Assembly: GCA_036345935.2 (NCBI GenBank)
Contig: JADWOT020000004.1
Span: 2,966,418-3,030,417 of the forward strand
Direction: 5' to 3'
Length of the DNA: 64,000 bases
DNA from: Taenia hydatigena
Lineage: Eukaryota > Platyhelminthes > Cestoda > Cyclophyllidea > Taeniidae
Below the pieces are notes generated by a model. The model was not told the origin of the DNA. It searched no databases and was given only the letters and a program-made list of their open reading frames with translations. The position numbers and the translations under genes were made by a program. Numbering within the stretch: the stretch's first letter is position 1; each line of letters opens with the position of its first letter. Of this stretch, positions 12,721-25,066 are shown in pieces.

Positions 12721-14879
12721 TGATTGCTAGACAGCTCACAATTGAAGGTAAGCGAGGTAAGGTGTAATGGCTTGCGAAAGGTGGGGTGATGCGAGCAGTT
12801 CATTACTACCTCGACCATGTCAAAAGCGATTTGCAATGCTTCCTGAAGGTGAATAAGGTGTCCCAATGTCAAGAAGGCAAATTAACATTTGTCGTTTGAC
12901 GTCGGTTGAAGCATTTTACTTGGCGACCAGAAATACTAAGCACAATCGTATCCTTTGCTTATAGTCCATGCATAGGCCAAGGAAGTTTTCATATGCTGGG
13001 ATTGAGCATCCATAATCTGTGATTTTGCCTCTTCGCGAGTGAAGAGTCGTGTTTTCGGAGCAACGCAGGCACTCTGGTGCAAACCAAAGCGCACACCCAA
13101 TCTGGTAGCCACATGGATAAAGGTGCTCTTCGGAGCGTTACAACTAGCAGCAAAACCAAGTGAGCTGTAGCACACAAAGGCGTTCTCTCGGATGGGCACA
13201 GCCAGCGATCTGTAGTGATGTTATCTTCAGTTTGATGCAAACAAAATGCTAATGTTTCAAGCCATTTGTGTGCCTGCCCCTCAGCAATGCCAACTAGACT
13301 TAGCTGATGTAAGAGGAGTAAGACTACCGATGACCTGTCAGTCGACCTATCCCGAATAATTTTGGCCTCCAGTCACACAATCCTTCCTCATTCCCACCAC
13401 CTACCCTCCAAATCACCCATCTATCCATGCGCTCATTCTCCAGTTTCAAGTGTGGTATTCTGTTTTAAGCATACATTAGAAGTAGCTCAATAATTTATCC
13501 TGTCGCAAAACCCACTTTGCCTTCATGCAATCATTTGTATCAGCTCTTTTTAGCAACTATTACTCACTTTCAATTAAGGACATTCTCTCGGGAATTATTC
13601 ACTGCCATTCTTGGCCTAATGAGGTAGGCATCACCCAGTGAACACGTAAAATTTGATTGAGCTTAACCAACAACCTACCATTGTCTTTTGCAAATCTAAT
13701 TACTTCTATCTTTTAAAATGCGCTCAAACTCTTTTACAATTAACGCGTTTCGATCGACCCTCTACAACTCACCCAAGATTATATGACGTCACACACAGAA
13801 CCCAGCATGGTTTATAGCTTTACTATCCAGAAAGATGCACAATGCAGGCCTTAAAATTTGCGCCTAATGTAAGCTGACATTGTTTAGAGCTACACGATGT
13901 GACTTCATCTCTCCAATAGCCTGCCCAATCGCGTTGTGTGGGCGACCGCGACTGATAAGCAAAATTGACACTTAGCAGCAACACTGTGCTCACCATAATC
14001 AATTTCACGGTCAATGCCCAGAGATGCAGCCAACTGCATTCCTCCGATTTGTTTCATAGTCTGCAAGCATCACGAGTGAGCATTATATGACACCATCTCA
14101 TGCTCCATCTTGTGTTAAGGGGTTGACTTCAATCACCGGCGCAAATGAATCTAATATGGCCTTACATTATAACGCCGCCACTTAGCAGAGTAATTGGTGG
14201 ATAAGAAGCGGCACATTGTAAATAGCTTGTTTGGGTCGTTGAAGGAGTCTGGAAGGGGCCTACTTTAAGTGGTCGTGTGTGGCAAAGTGTTGACAGGTAG
14301 AAGACATAAATCGCGTAGTGTTACGAAGAACCGTATGACTACATTTATCTCATCGTTTTCACGTTTACTCAATTCGCTACTCTTTTAATCGGCACCCAAA
14401 CTAGACTTTACGAAACATATCACCAAAAAATATTCTTTAATACTTTGGCAGAGCTTTTCTTTGTCATGCACAAGTGACCGCGTCATTTGACAACAAAGGG
14501 AAGCTTGGACGTGCCTTAAATAGAAAACGCACTGAACGACGCCTGGCACAATTGATCTGTTTCATCTCTTGTACACTCACATGGATCTTTACCGTATTAC
14601 AATGCGTCCACAATGAGGCCGCGAGTTGACATTGGCAAAACCTAATTCAACTTTCCTCTGCTTTAGGGGACTCACTTCGAGGCAGTGTTGCTCGCGATCA
14701 ACCAGAAAGAAGCAGGGATGCCCATAGCCATTGGTCGCTCAAACCAAAATTTACCCTACAATCCACAACAAGACTATAGGGCATGATGAAGTTGAAGATA
14801 GCACCTATACAATTGGTATGAGTGTACACAAACAAGCTCCAAGCACATGCGTAGGTGTTATATCTAAGCATGCCAGTGG

Positions 14880-15800
14880 CAGATGAATCAGTGGATGAGT
14901 AATATTATCAGGAGCGCCTTATTCACTTTAGAACCTTATGAAATTTTTCGCACTATCAATGTTATTATCAAAAAGATTGAATTATGTGTCATATGAGGTA
15001 AAGAAATTGGTATATAAGGAATGTTGCGATATTAAGGAGTTGAATGCCGGTGAATTTATAGATCCACTGCGTTTGAATATATATTGCCTTGTCAGTAGAA
15101 ATTAACAGACCACTTGAGCATCATTGCAAAATCCAAATGCATATAATTAGCAATTAATTGACAACTTAACTATTTGAAATCAAGCTAATCATGAAGACTT
15201 CTTGGCATTTGCCAGGTTCGTGTGACAGACTTTGCTTTAGGCGGTGGAATGGCATTCCAGATAATGTGGCAGCCGATAAATGACGGTGGCATCTACATGT
15301 CTAGCATTCTTCATTCATGCGGTATCTCGTCAACCTTGATTTCAGTTCGAACCCAGCTTAAAAAAGTGATTGCGGTTTTTTGAATAAAATATTTATAGGC
15401 GATGCGTGCAGTGCAGTGATTTCTTTATTTCCATCCATTTTCCTGCGCCTACCATCGCAATGAGAATTTTGGTTCTTTCTGAGATATCATTATCGTCTTA
15501 GACGAAACAGCGAATCGATAGCTTATCAATGGGAGGTTATGTGATGGCCTCCACCGACGTCGGATGGACCAGCCTGCTCCTCGGGGACGAAATTCGAGAG
15601 CTGTGTTCCCGCCGCATGCGTAAAAGGTACACTAAAATACGCAACTACTAACCACAGTACTCGTGCACAGAGAATGTCTGCGATGCAAGGAATTGGACAT
15701 TTAATGCAAAATTCTAGTTCTTAAGCGACCAACTCCATCTTAATCAAATAGTAAAGCTGATCAAAGCAAAAGATTGTTAAAACTCACAAATCGGAATTAG
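14880..15800. repeat. Ancient duplicated segment P, copy in B1
   Basis: Distant relative of 6,600-7,560 in the same orientation, showing that A and B share pre-existing repeats. The mirrored copy in B2 is at about 59,700-60,620. Apart from this segment, I found no gene in 12,721-16,640. The 63-codon frame at 13,823-14,014 and the frames at 12,936-13,240 have no recognisable family. Confidence 0.55.
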
Positions 15801-16646
15801 GTCTTGCCAATCTTAACGTGCGGCTTCATTATGGGTTCATTGCAATGCGAAAAGACTACCGATTGTGTGCGAGAGAAGAAGCAGATCAATTGTGATAGGC
15901 GTTAGTCAGTGCGTTCCCCCAAGGAGGAGTCATAGTTTTCTAAAGTTGAACACCTTATATTTTGTAGCGATCTTACTCCTGAGTACCTATTTTGGCAACA
16001 AGACGTAGCGATTCCGATCACCTGCTTGGTAAACTCATATTCAGCCTCCGATTGACCCTGTCCATCTGCATTATGAAGTTGTAAGGCATACATTGCAAAC
16101 ACACCCAAATCCCTCTCTCCATCACACACACACACACATTCTGACAGAAGCATACAACCACCCACCGTCTCCTTGGCACCGTTGGATCATTGACAGTCAC
16201 CAACGAAGTGAGTAATTTTGTTATCCCTGCACCTGATGTCAGAGTGTTCGGCTGACTGGGTTGCGTAGAAAAGGGCATAGTTGGTTACGTAGCACGTAGG
16301 AGCAAATATGGGAGGGTGTAAGCCTTGGTAAGTGTGGAACCTACATGAGAGAGACAAGGAATGAGTTATCGTCGCCGTCATGTGATGATAGGGGTGATGT
16401 CTGCTAGACCTCGAGGATGGCTCAATCTGATCGTCTGCCGCACTGCTTTGGTCTGCTTGTAAAGGATATGGCATTGACACTTCAAAATGCATCACATCTT
16501 CTGTGGAGCTTCTGTTCCACACAATCACTTATTAAATGGCTGAGATATAGGCACATTATTTGTGTAAATCTGCCCATGGTGTGGCATGTGATGGCGAGGA
16601 GTTTGCTATTGCCATAACGTTGTGAAATAGGGATGATTCAGTTTGA

Positions 16647-16681
16647 CAATCATGGTAGGTCTGCTTGGCCTACCATGATTG
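16647..16681. promoter_or_regulatory. Perfect 13-bp palindrome upstream of the VAL pseudogene
   Basis: The arms CAATCATGGTAGG and CCTACCATGATTG are perfect reverse complements separated by 9 bp. The dyad ends 41 bp before the TATA-like box (16,723) and 86 bp before the predicted start codon. The identical arms sit at the same distance upstream of the intact gene (58,828-58,862). Position and symmetry suggest a binding site for a dimeric factor or a hairpin; the function is inferred. Confidence 0.5.
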
Positions 16682-16722
16682 ACGAGACTATCGCACCATG
16701 TTTCACCATGCCATGCTTTGCG

Positions 16723-16730
16723 TACAAATA
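16723..16730 (+). promoter_or_regulatory. Degraded TATA box (TACAAATA)
   Basis: The intact gene copy has TATAAATA at the equivalent place. Here one T is replaced by C, giving TACAAATA, 37 bp before the predicted start codon at 16,768. This would be expected to weaken a TATA-type promoter and agrees with the broken coding region downstream. Confidence 0.55.
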
Positions 16731-16767
16731 GGTGGGATTTTCTCGCCCTCCTAGTCCACTTGCCAAA

Positions 16768-17994
16768 ATGATATGCCCACGGAACGGTGAGTTGACAATT
16801 ACAGAGTGAATGCCAATCTCTCACATAAATGTTGATCTGCACAAGCAAAGTAGTGACTCTGCATAATTTTTGCTTGCCAGGTCTCTTTGTGATAGTCATC
16901 AGCCTGATTACCCTCCTATCTGTTGTATCGCATCAGGTGTCCACAGATGTAGAACAGGCCCAAATGCTAGAGGCTCATTTGGAAGTTCGAGAAAATGTTT
17001 ACCCTCCTGCCAGCGATATGCTACTAATGGTGTGTACCTTCTCCTCATGGCCGTAGTTAGCAGCACACTTGTCCGCACTTCATGTTACCCCACGTAATAG
17101 TACACTTAGCAACATTTGATAACGTTCGTTTCTACTTATCCAGGAGTACTCGAATGAACTGGAACTACTAGCAGATTATTGGGCCAGTCGATGCAGATTC
17201 GAGCATCCCGATTGGACGTAATATCCACAGTACAAGGGACTTGGCCAGAATATAGCAGCTGTCGGTGGTTTTAAGCCAGCTATCACCGAAGCCGCTTGTG
17301 GCTGGAGGGATGAATACAAGTATTACAGCTACTTCAACAACTCCTGCAGCTACGTGTGGCCATTACACACAGGTGAGAGAGCAGCATGTGCACGCTGCTA
17401 GTTGGACGCAGCGCATAGATGCTATTCGGGGTGCTTTGAGTCATTTTCCCCAAGTATTAAATGAATACCTGCATGTTAATAAAAGGGGTGGAAGCAAACG
17501 GGCAGAAGTAAAGTACATGATATTATGTGGCAAAGCACCAAGTAGCATAGCTCGTCATGCTTTCTCTGTGCATAACCAGATGGTTTGGGCGAATTCAAAT
17601 CTGGTGGGTTGCGCCATGCGACAATGCAACTACATGCGGCCTGAGTGGAGAAATCCACAATACTTTACAGTGTGTCAACACAAGCCTGCGTAAGTGTGAT
17701 TCCCTTTAAAGAAGATTGCTGGATTTGCTGACTGACAGACTGAGTGGATGACTGTTCAGCTGTTGGAACAGCACATCTTTGGTTTGAGCGATTGTGACAG
17801 GTGTAGTGAATCCTTTTAGGGGGAACTACCATGGAAGACTGCCGTATACATATGGAGCCAGTTGCAGCAAATGCCCGAAGGGATACTTCTGTTTCCGCAA
17901 ACAGTGCGTCAAAAAGCCTACATGCAAAAAAGTGCTGCCGACATTGGTGTTGAAGGATCCTAAAGACAGAACTCTGCCGAAATGCGTGTTGTGA
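16768..17994 (+). pseudogene. Broken CAP/venom-allergen-like (VAL) gene copy
   Basis: Same five-exon layout as the intact copy at 57,506-58,741. Exons by comparison are 16,768-16,786, 16,881-17,029, 17,144-17,372, 17,580-17,689 and 17,772-17,994, all with GT-AG introns. CAP landmarks are clear: the LEAHLEVRE block, GLGQNIA, CGHYTQ at the third exon's end, then MVWANSNLVGCA and a Cys-rich hinge (CSKCPKGYFCF). It cannot encode the full protein. Codon 26 of the third exon is TAA (17,219-17,221) where the other copy has CAA. That exon is 2 bp short (229 versus 231) just before CGHYTQ, shifting frame. A TGA occurs at 17,785-17,787 if the last exon starts at 17,772. The final codons are also cut short by TGG to TGA. 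The signal peptide reads SVVS instead of SAAS. Confidence 0.85.
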
Positions 17995-20229
17995 AATTGA
18001 GCCTAGCAATCACCGCCTGGACTGGTTACATTTGTTCTGACGTCGTTGGCGTCGAGCACGTCTCCTCCTTATCCCACTGCGTCCACTTTCCTTCCAGCTT
18101 TGAGTGCCAAGCCATTTTATGCTGGTGATAACTCTAATATAATCAGTGTCTTCTTCGCTGTTGCCCAAGAGAATGGATGATCTCTGTCTTAGGTATTTGC
18201 ATGCCTCTCTAGAAGGGAGCGAAAATGGAGTAGAACTTAGGCGTTCATCTTTTGCAAGCACCGCGATCGCCAATGCTCTACAAATCGTGGGAATGTTGAC
18301 ATACTTAAGGTAGGATACAGCTGAAAAGTAGTTAAGTGTAGACATATAGTCATAATCAAGTTTGGAATGTTGCGCCCTTAGCACCTGAGAAGGGTTTATG
18401 CATCGCAGCATAATTATTCGCCTTTTCATCCTATTTTGCTGGATTTTAGTGGCTTAGACTTCTGTTGTAGATTGGTAGAGGTGGCATCAAACCCATCACT
18501 GATCAATTACTTTAGTTATTGCAATGTTGTCATTCTTCTCTAGTAGTGTCTACACTCTGACTGGCAAGATACCTGACTGGCTAGTTCGCATGCAACCCGC
18601 ACTTAATTATACTTTGACCTCACCAGTGTTTAGCAAATGCGGCATGCTATTGGATACCTCCAAAATGCCATTTGATTTGTCTAAGATTTGAAGCAAACCA
18701 TGTGTTGCGTTATTGTGCCTACTTTGCGGGTGCAGTTTCGATTATAAATGATGCATTGGTGCTTTGACAATTAAAGTCGGGCAAATTGACATAATTGAAC
18801 CGCGATGATTCGTATGACTCGGTGACAATTTCGATACTTAAGTGGCCTACGTATGCACACAGTGCTGATTGACGCTTACTGTGCCGCTGAGTAGAAGTGG
18901 TGAAATTCTTTTGGCGCCACAGAATAGAATAAGTTCGGTGCGGATTATGGGTGTTGATTTTTGCGATGGACATGACTTTGATGAGGGTGACCATTTGCCA
19001 ACGCGTAAGAGTGGGGTACATAAATGATAGTTATGGGGCAGGATTTCAACTGATGAGGATAAAATGGACAAGAATGTGATGTTCAAAAGTGTCCACTAAT
19101 CAGACATGGATGTGAGACATTAAAATACGCGTAAGTAGGACCTTTGCTAAGGATGCACTTATGTTCAACAGTCGGAGAATTCACGATAGCCCAGTGTTTG
19201 GAGTAATAGCGCTACCAGCACTGGATGGAGCATGAGATGCCACAAATCGACTCCATTAGTCGATAGTGTCGTGCCAAATTTAGAAGATGTCGGGCGGATT
19301 GTAGTTGTGCAGGGTGGTGAGAATTAAGTTTCGCCGTACCTTACCTATCAACATCCAGTATACTCAATCCGGTAGCAGTGGTTCCCGGATATTGTGACCT
19401 AAACACCCTAACGATGCCCTAGTCATGATTCTGATGAAACACATGCACACATTAAAACTCGCCAAACACGACCTTTTCTCACCAAGCTGAGACAAAAACA
19501 AGGGAGTGAAAGCACACTGAGTACTCTCTAAAAGGGAATCAAAATCAGGTGAAATGGTCCATTTTGAGGTTGGAAGATTCCAGTCAATAGAATGAATAGG
19601 ATTCAATGAGCAAAAAGTTGGAGCTGTCAGCATGTAGTACACACCAGTGCTGACTGACGACCGCTTGGCGTCTCGTAAAAGCAGCGCAAACGGTAGTATA
19701 GACGTTTGTTCAAGATCCAAAGGAACAAGTGGTCCACGTAGGAAATCGTCCACCCATCACCCGTGCAAGTGACCTTTAAACCAAGAAGCATCCACATATC
19801 TCTTGAAGCAAATGCGACATGCAGAAACATTCACAACCAAGGTGAGATTATTCAAAAATCTTACCAGCCACAAAGGCAGATTGATACAGTCTGGCGGTGG
19901 CGCAGGCTGCGTGTCGATGTCTCAACCGTAAGAGACACCACACCATCTCGGCTTAGGCTTGTTCGATTCGCGTCAGTCCATTGACTAAGGAAAGCAAAAC
20001 GAAGTGCACTTCCGAAGGGTACTACAGCTGTGCTTGTGTCCAGTAAGCAGCACTAATATCATAAAAAATTGGGTGATGCGAACGCCGCTGGGTAATTGTC
20101 AAGGATTAAGGGAAGTGATAGCTTGCACGCACAACAAGGGAAAGGAGGATTTGAGGTAGTGGAGGAGAGGGTGATAATGGGAAGTGAGTGATGGAGTAGG
20201 GAAGAGGCAAGTTAGTGCAAAGCAATGCC
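17995..20229. other. B1 interval between VAL pseudogene and 5S gene
   Basis: No gene recognised. A 139-codon minus-strand frame (18,010-18,429) with an Arg-rich end is interrupted by a stop in the B2 copy, so it is probably chance. A terminal block shared with other sites lies at about 19,340-19,372 (ATCAACATCCAGTATACTCA). Identity with B2 changes from about 98% to about 94% just inside this interval, near 18.05-18.1 kb. Confidence 0.45.
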
Positions 20230-20349
20230 ATCAACAGCGACCATACCGCGTGGGAAACACCGGTTCTCGTCCGATCACGAAACTAAGCTACGCCGAGTCG
20301 GGTTAGTACTTGCATGGGTGATCGACTGGGAATGCTCAGTGTTGCTGGT
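20230..20349 (+). rRNA. Diverged 5S rRNA gene, copy in B1
   Basis: A 120-nt match to eukaryotic 5S rRNA. It has the 5' block GCGACCATACC, the GGTTCTCGTCCGATCAC block, an AAGCTACGCCGAGTCGGGTT region (box A/intermediate element) and box C (TTAGTACTTGCATGGGTGAT, then CTGGGAAT). The ends ATCAAC and GCTGGT can pair as a terminal helix with one mismatch. A TTTT run at 20,362-20,365 could terminate RNA polymerase III. Unusual points are one base missing after GATCAC relative to the usual GATCACCGAAG and a C in place of G in box C. It stands alone instead of in a tandem array, so it may be a dispersed copy, a pseudogene or a 5S-derived element. Confidence 0.75.
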
Positions 20350-23300
20350 CCTCTCTTCTTCTTTTACTTTCTCGTTCGCCCCTTTTGCCCCACCTACCTG
20401 CTTACCTACCGGTCTGCTCTGCACTGCGATCCACCTCACCTTGAGCGATTGCAACCGCTCCTCCCCGCTGCACGACATCCTCATTTCCATTCCATTGTGT
20501 GGCACCATAGGTTGCCACCATGCTTGGTGGGCATTGCGCATCTATTTACACTGGCATGTGCCAGAGTGGTGGAGGATGCGTAACGGCGGAAAGCAAATGG
20601 AATGGTGAGGGGATGGGGCCTGGCATGTGGATGGATGCATGGGTAGGTGAGTTAGAGGCAGGCCAATAGGTTGTGGTGTAGTGAGCTCGCCTAGTGATGC
20701 AGCAAAGAAGGAGAGTGCATGAGGCATCGAAATGAAATCCTCTCCTCGCATAGCCGGGAGAATCAATTGAAGGTCATGCTCTAGTCATTGCTGTTGCTCC
20801 AAATCGTTGCACAAACATACTGCTTCCAATTCTTTTCCATGTCCTACCTATCTCGCCACATTCCTTTTAATTTCAACCCCAATGCATCAAGTGAAATTTG
20901 AAGGCGGTCAAAGGAAGCGGAGCAGGTTGTCACCAAAATTTACAATAACGTAGATTGACTCACGCAAAATTGACAAGTTATGGGTTGAGAAGGCAGCACT
21001 ACGCATTGTCAGAGTTCTGCATAGGGAGAAAAAGCTGAGCAGTGTCCAGAAATGGCTTAAGGCACAATACCTGGGGTCATTTTGTCTTCACAATGCCAAA
21101 GTAGTCCTAGCTTTTACGGAAAGCACCTGATCCAACCAGCAAGGCACTAAAGCCAACTTCGCTGTTTCGCTACCATTAGAATTGCGAATGAATTTGAAGT
21201 GGCCCCCATAAGGACGCGGCTGTACCCATGAGCAACCCAGATGATCCATGTTACCGATAACGAAGGAAAAAATGCAACTAACTGCTCTTCTTGCACCCAT
21301 TCCTTCTTGTGTGCACTGGTGCGTCTGCCTGGTTCCATCCGCACAATGTGAGAAGCGTGCTATAGGATAATATGAAGAAATATTTTGGAGTACTCGTCCC
21401 TTTTAGAAATTAACCCTTCTCTTCTGACTTAGAGCTTAGCAGCTGCTGTCAAAGTACCTTGGTTAACACAAAATAACTTATTTAGACCTAAATTAAAGGC
21501 ACCGATTTTTACTACTTTTCGGGATCTGATAGCATCTGACTCCAAACAAAGATACGACTGAACTGTAGTGCCTCTACACTAAGCTCTGTAAAACTGTGCC
21601 TTTCTATCTAGGAGTCATCTCGGTCTAGAGGCCATGATGGACAAATTTACCACTTTGAATATGGGTCCTTCGGAGGATGCAAGGAATCTCTTGTTGTCCA
21701 GAGCCGTGTTGCAATCCATACTCCACGTATTTCCTCTATGATTTTAATACCCTCGACCAACAATGCAGCATTAAGTTCACCACACCACCACCTGTTTCTG
21801 CAGTGGCTGGTCCGCAGGTTAGGGTGACTATAGTGCAGTGCATATTTCCCCTTTCGCACTGCACTGTGAAATCGTACCATTACAGCTCCTCGCACCAAAG
21901 TGCGACCAGACAGTCTAGCTCTCGCCATGCTTTTAAACGTACCATTCAACGTGCGATGACTCGGTTCCATCGTTGGCGTCCTTGCTATGGGGTGATGGCT
22001 GATATGCACCACCACCAAGAAGGTGACAAATGGCTTACGTTAGGTTGCACTCCTCTACCACACATTTCGCTGATCTGGTACAGCGTTGACGGATACTCTC
22101 ACTTCTCTGTTCCTCTGCCATTCATGAGAATACGTGGTACAAGACTGCGTCGCTAGAGCTAGGGTTCAGTACGCTGGGTGAATGCATCATCACGCTCATT
22201 CCCCTCTAAAATCTTCCCCACATTTCTAACGATTTATGCAAGGTCCTTGCAACCGGACGGTACGACCAAAGTCGCTTAAATGGGCAGAGCAGAAATCGAC
22301 CCTGTATTAGATCTGGAGTTGTACGTGCCCCTTGGAACCCGAACAACACAAAGTCCAAATCAGCAGCATGCTCCGGAATATACCTCTCCACGAGGGAAAT
22401 ATCACCTAGGTGTACTGTGAAATCGCTTTAAGGAAAAGCATGACCAGAGCATTTCCCTATGGGCACTCGAAAGTGATAGCCAACAAGTGAACCCGTCTCC
22501 TTGACGCTAAAGTTCGTGGATGAATACATAGCCTTTGGAATGTGCACTTTTGCCACCAAAAATGACATTTTCCCATCTATCAAACCCTTCTATTCTCAAC
22601 CATCTTAAAAGATGACTTCTTCATGAATGGAACTTAATTGCGTTCGCTGCGAATATGATGTCATGGAAAAATGAAATCACAGACTTACTTCATTGCTCGC
22701 ACCAACGCCATACACTAAGTAGCAGCTCGACGACCGAAAGGTAGTAAATACACAGCATGCCACATTGCCGTTAGTCGTCGTCGTACAACTACTGGTATTG
22801 AAAATAGGTAGACAACCTCTTCTTCATTCGATGGAAGTGTTGGACTGGATCAGGTGTCAAACTGCAAAACATGCGTCCTTGCCAGTAGCTGTCCCAGTGT
22901 TAGTAGCGTAATCCCATCTGTGGATGACACATAAGTGCCTCATTGCGCGCCAAGACCACGCAGTTCACACAGCAGGACCACTCATGTCTTGCATCCTTTT
23001 AAGCATTAAGCATCGACATTCATCAAATCCTGCACCCTAGGCTGAGGTGCAACATTTATGCCCAGAGGAAGGTAGAGTTCATATGAAAAGGGTATATGTA
23101 GGATGAAATAATGCATTTATTTTTATTTCTCAAATAATGCCAATTGCACCAACAAAAGTGGGACATTTTCCTACGTCGAATGAGTTCGGAGTACAGAAAT
23201 GAATACGAGCAAAGCTGGCGTGGCCCATTGACTCAAACTACCCATGATTACAAAAAATAAGCCTTGGCCAACGCCACCATATTTACTTTTTGGCAACGAA

Positions 23301-25066
23301 ATATCTCATTCTGTCGCAGTACGTTTGCTTGATTAATTCAACTCAACCCAAACTAACCAACACCTAATTTGCATAGCCTATGCACTAATGCACACTATTT
23401 AATAATCAGTTCAAAGCGAAATGCGGCAGCTGCACTCTCATCATTAACATAAATCATCGTAAGGCGACATTTTTGACATACTGATGAGCCATAAAATAAT
23501 AGAAGAGGCTCTCGACGATTCTAAGCACGACCGGAGAGCTAGAGATCGACACCTCAGACTGCAGAATCATAAGGCAACTTTGAATTGCTTCACAAGACGG
23601 TTCTCTAACTTCTTGCCTTACATGCCAGGTAAGCGCTCAAACACCTATGCCACAGGTGATGATGCCTTACCCAAAACGTAACGGTGTATCATTTCAGCTC
23701 ACACACACCTCGCCCACACAAATCAACAAGCAAATTGATCACCACCCATGCAAGCTTGCCCAATCCTAACTTGCCTTTGTTTGCGAAGAAACACAAATAA
23801 ATAATTAACAACTTTTAATTTACCACTGATGGAAACTGTACAGAAAGACACAGCATTGTCGAGACGTCATCACAGCTTAAGAGACAGATATAGACATCAG
23901 GAGTGGTGATGATTAGAAATTTGGAGAGTTTTGAGCTGCTCTTCATTCGGGTGCCACCGGAAGAAACGGTTGACCAGTCTTTTGCCTCCTTTCCCATCAA
24001 CGCATGATCATTAGGATCCACACCGACAGGTCGCCGTTATGACCCGCTTTGGATAGTGGATCTCACGTCTCCACTGATCCGCACTATTGACATCTGAACC
24101 TACGAAACCATGACAATAAACAGGGGCTAAGGAAACTCGCATTAAATACGAGAGAAAATGAGGCCTGAAATGAGGTGCTGGTTTTAAATCTATCAAATGA
24201 ACCATGATACAGCGCTATCATATGAAGTGGTAGGCGCTAGTTCACGTTATACCCCAAGTAGAATTCGTTGATCAAGAATGTCACAGAACAGCGGCAGCGC
24301 CCATACACAACGAGGTGCGGTGATGAACCGAGTTTCTTGTGAAGGAAGTCGTCCACACTCGTGGACATGCGCACCGGCAGGAGACGTCAATATATTCGGC
24401 AATTAGACATTTGAGTGATGTATACGCATTCCGATCGGTGGCATCCCTGCAAATGGTGTTTTTTAGCCCATTCATACAGTAGTACTTCCTGAAAACGCTT
24501 AGTGGCGAGGTAAAATTCCCCATACCCAGTGTCCAACTGACACCCAGCATACCCTACCGTACAATTTTGCAAGGCACGAATGCATTCGGATTAATGTTTC
24601 CAGTAAGTTGAGCTTTAAGATTTCCTTTTAATTTCGAGGATAACGGATGATGGGGATAGATGGAAAGAGGAAGTACCTTTATGACCAATCTTCCATGCAT
24701 GTCAAGACCAGTCTCTGAGTAATGCGCGAGGGACTTAAGCGGCTTAACCACGCCACAGCTTCCCTCCACCCCTCCAAATAGATGGACATCACAATCGGGA
24801 GGCTTGGAAATCCGAAGTGATGCGATTGGTATGGAACTGTCTTTTCCAAACATCATCCTACACACGGACTGCAGCAAAATCAACAAAAATAATGCTCAAT
24901 ATCGTCTGGCGCTCAAGCACAAGGTTCGGGTCCGTATGCACTAAAACTTGAGCATATCTATGTCGGTGACGTCCCCTCTCTCCTCCTCAATACCCATTGC
25001 GCCCTCGGCTCCGCTGCATGAGACACGTGCATGACAGCAATCAGACTATGCGTATTACGTGTAATA
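20350..25066. other. B1 interval, no gene recognised
   Basis: Mostly low-information repeat DNA. About 21,280-21,560 is distantly similar to A1 11,750-12,010. Frames of up to 159 codons (for example 21,677-22,156) and their B2 counterparts lie in shifted or broken frames and show no domain. Compared with B2 there are scattered small indels; B2 carries about 65 extra bases near 50,285-50,350. Confidence 0.4.

Noticed and set aside
12936..13240. Two overlapping frames also open in B2 (62,265-62,569)
   Set aside because: The copies are about 99% identical here, so shared openness says nothing about selection. Two different frames are equally open and neither matches a known family.
15340..15370. 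CAGTTCGAACCCAGC resembling a tRNA B box
   Set aside because: No matching A box or cloverleaf arms at the right distance.
16829..17056. Upstream ATG giving MLICTSKVV... as VAL start
   Set aside because: It lies inside the predicted first intron. The ATG at 16,768 (58,741 in the other copy), with TATA box, GTGAGT donor and in-frame junction, explains the signal peptide better.
18010..18429. 139-codon minus-strand frame with an Arg-rich end, partly mirrored at 57,077-57,394
   Set aside because: The B2 copy has an internal stop and many amino-acid changes, with no domain, so it is a chance frame downstream of the VAL gene.
20225..20608. Plus-strand 127-codon frame beginning in the 5S sequence and its B2 relative (54,687-55,061)
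   Set aside because: It overlaps the 5S rRNA gene and is a by-product of that sequence.
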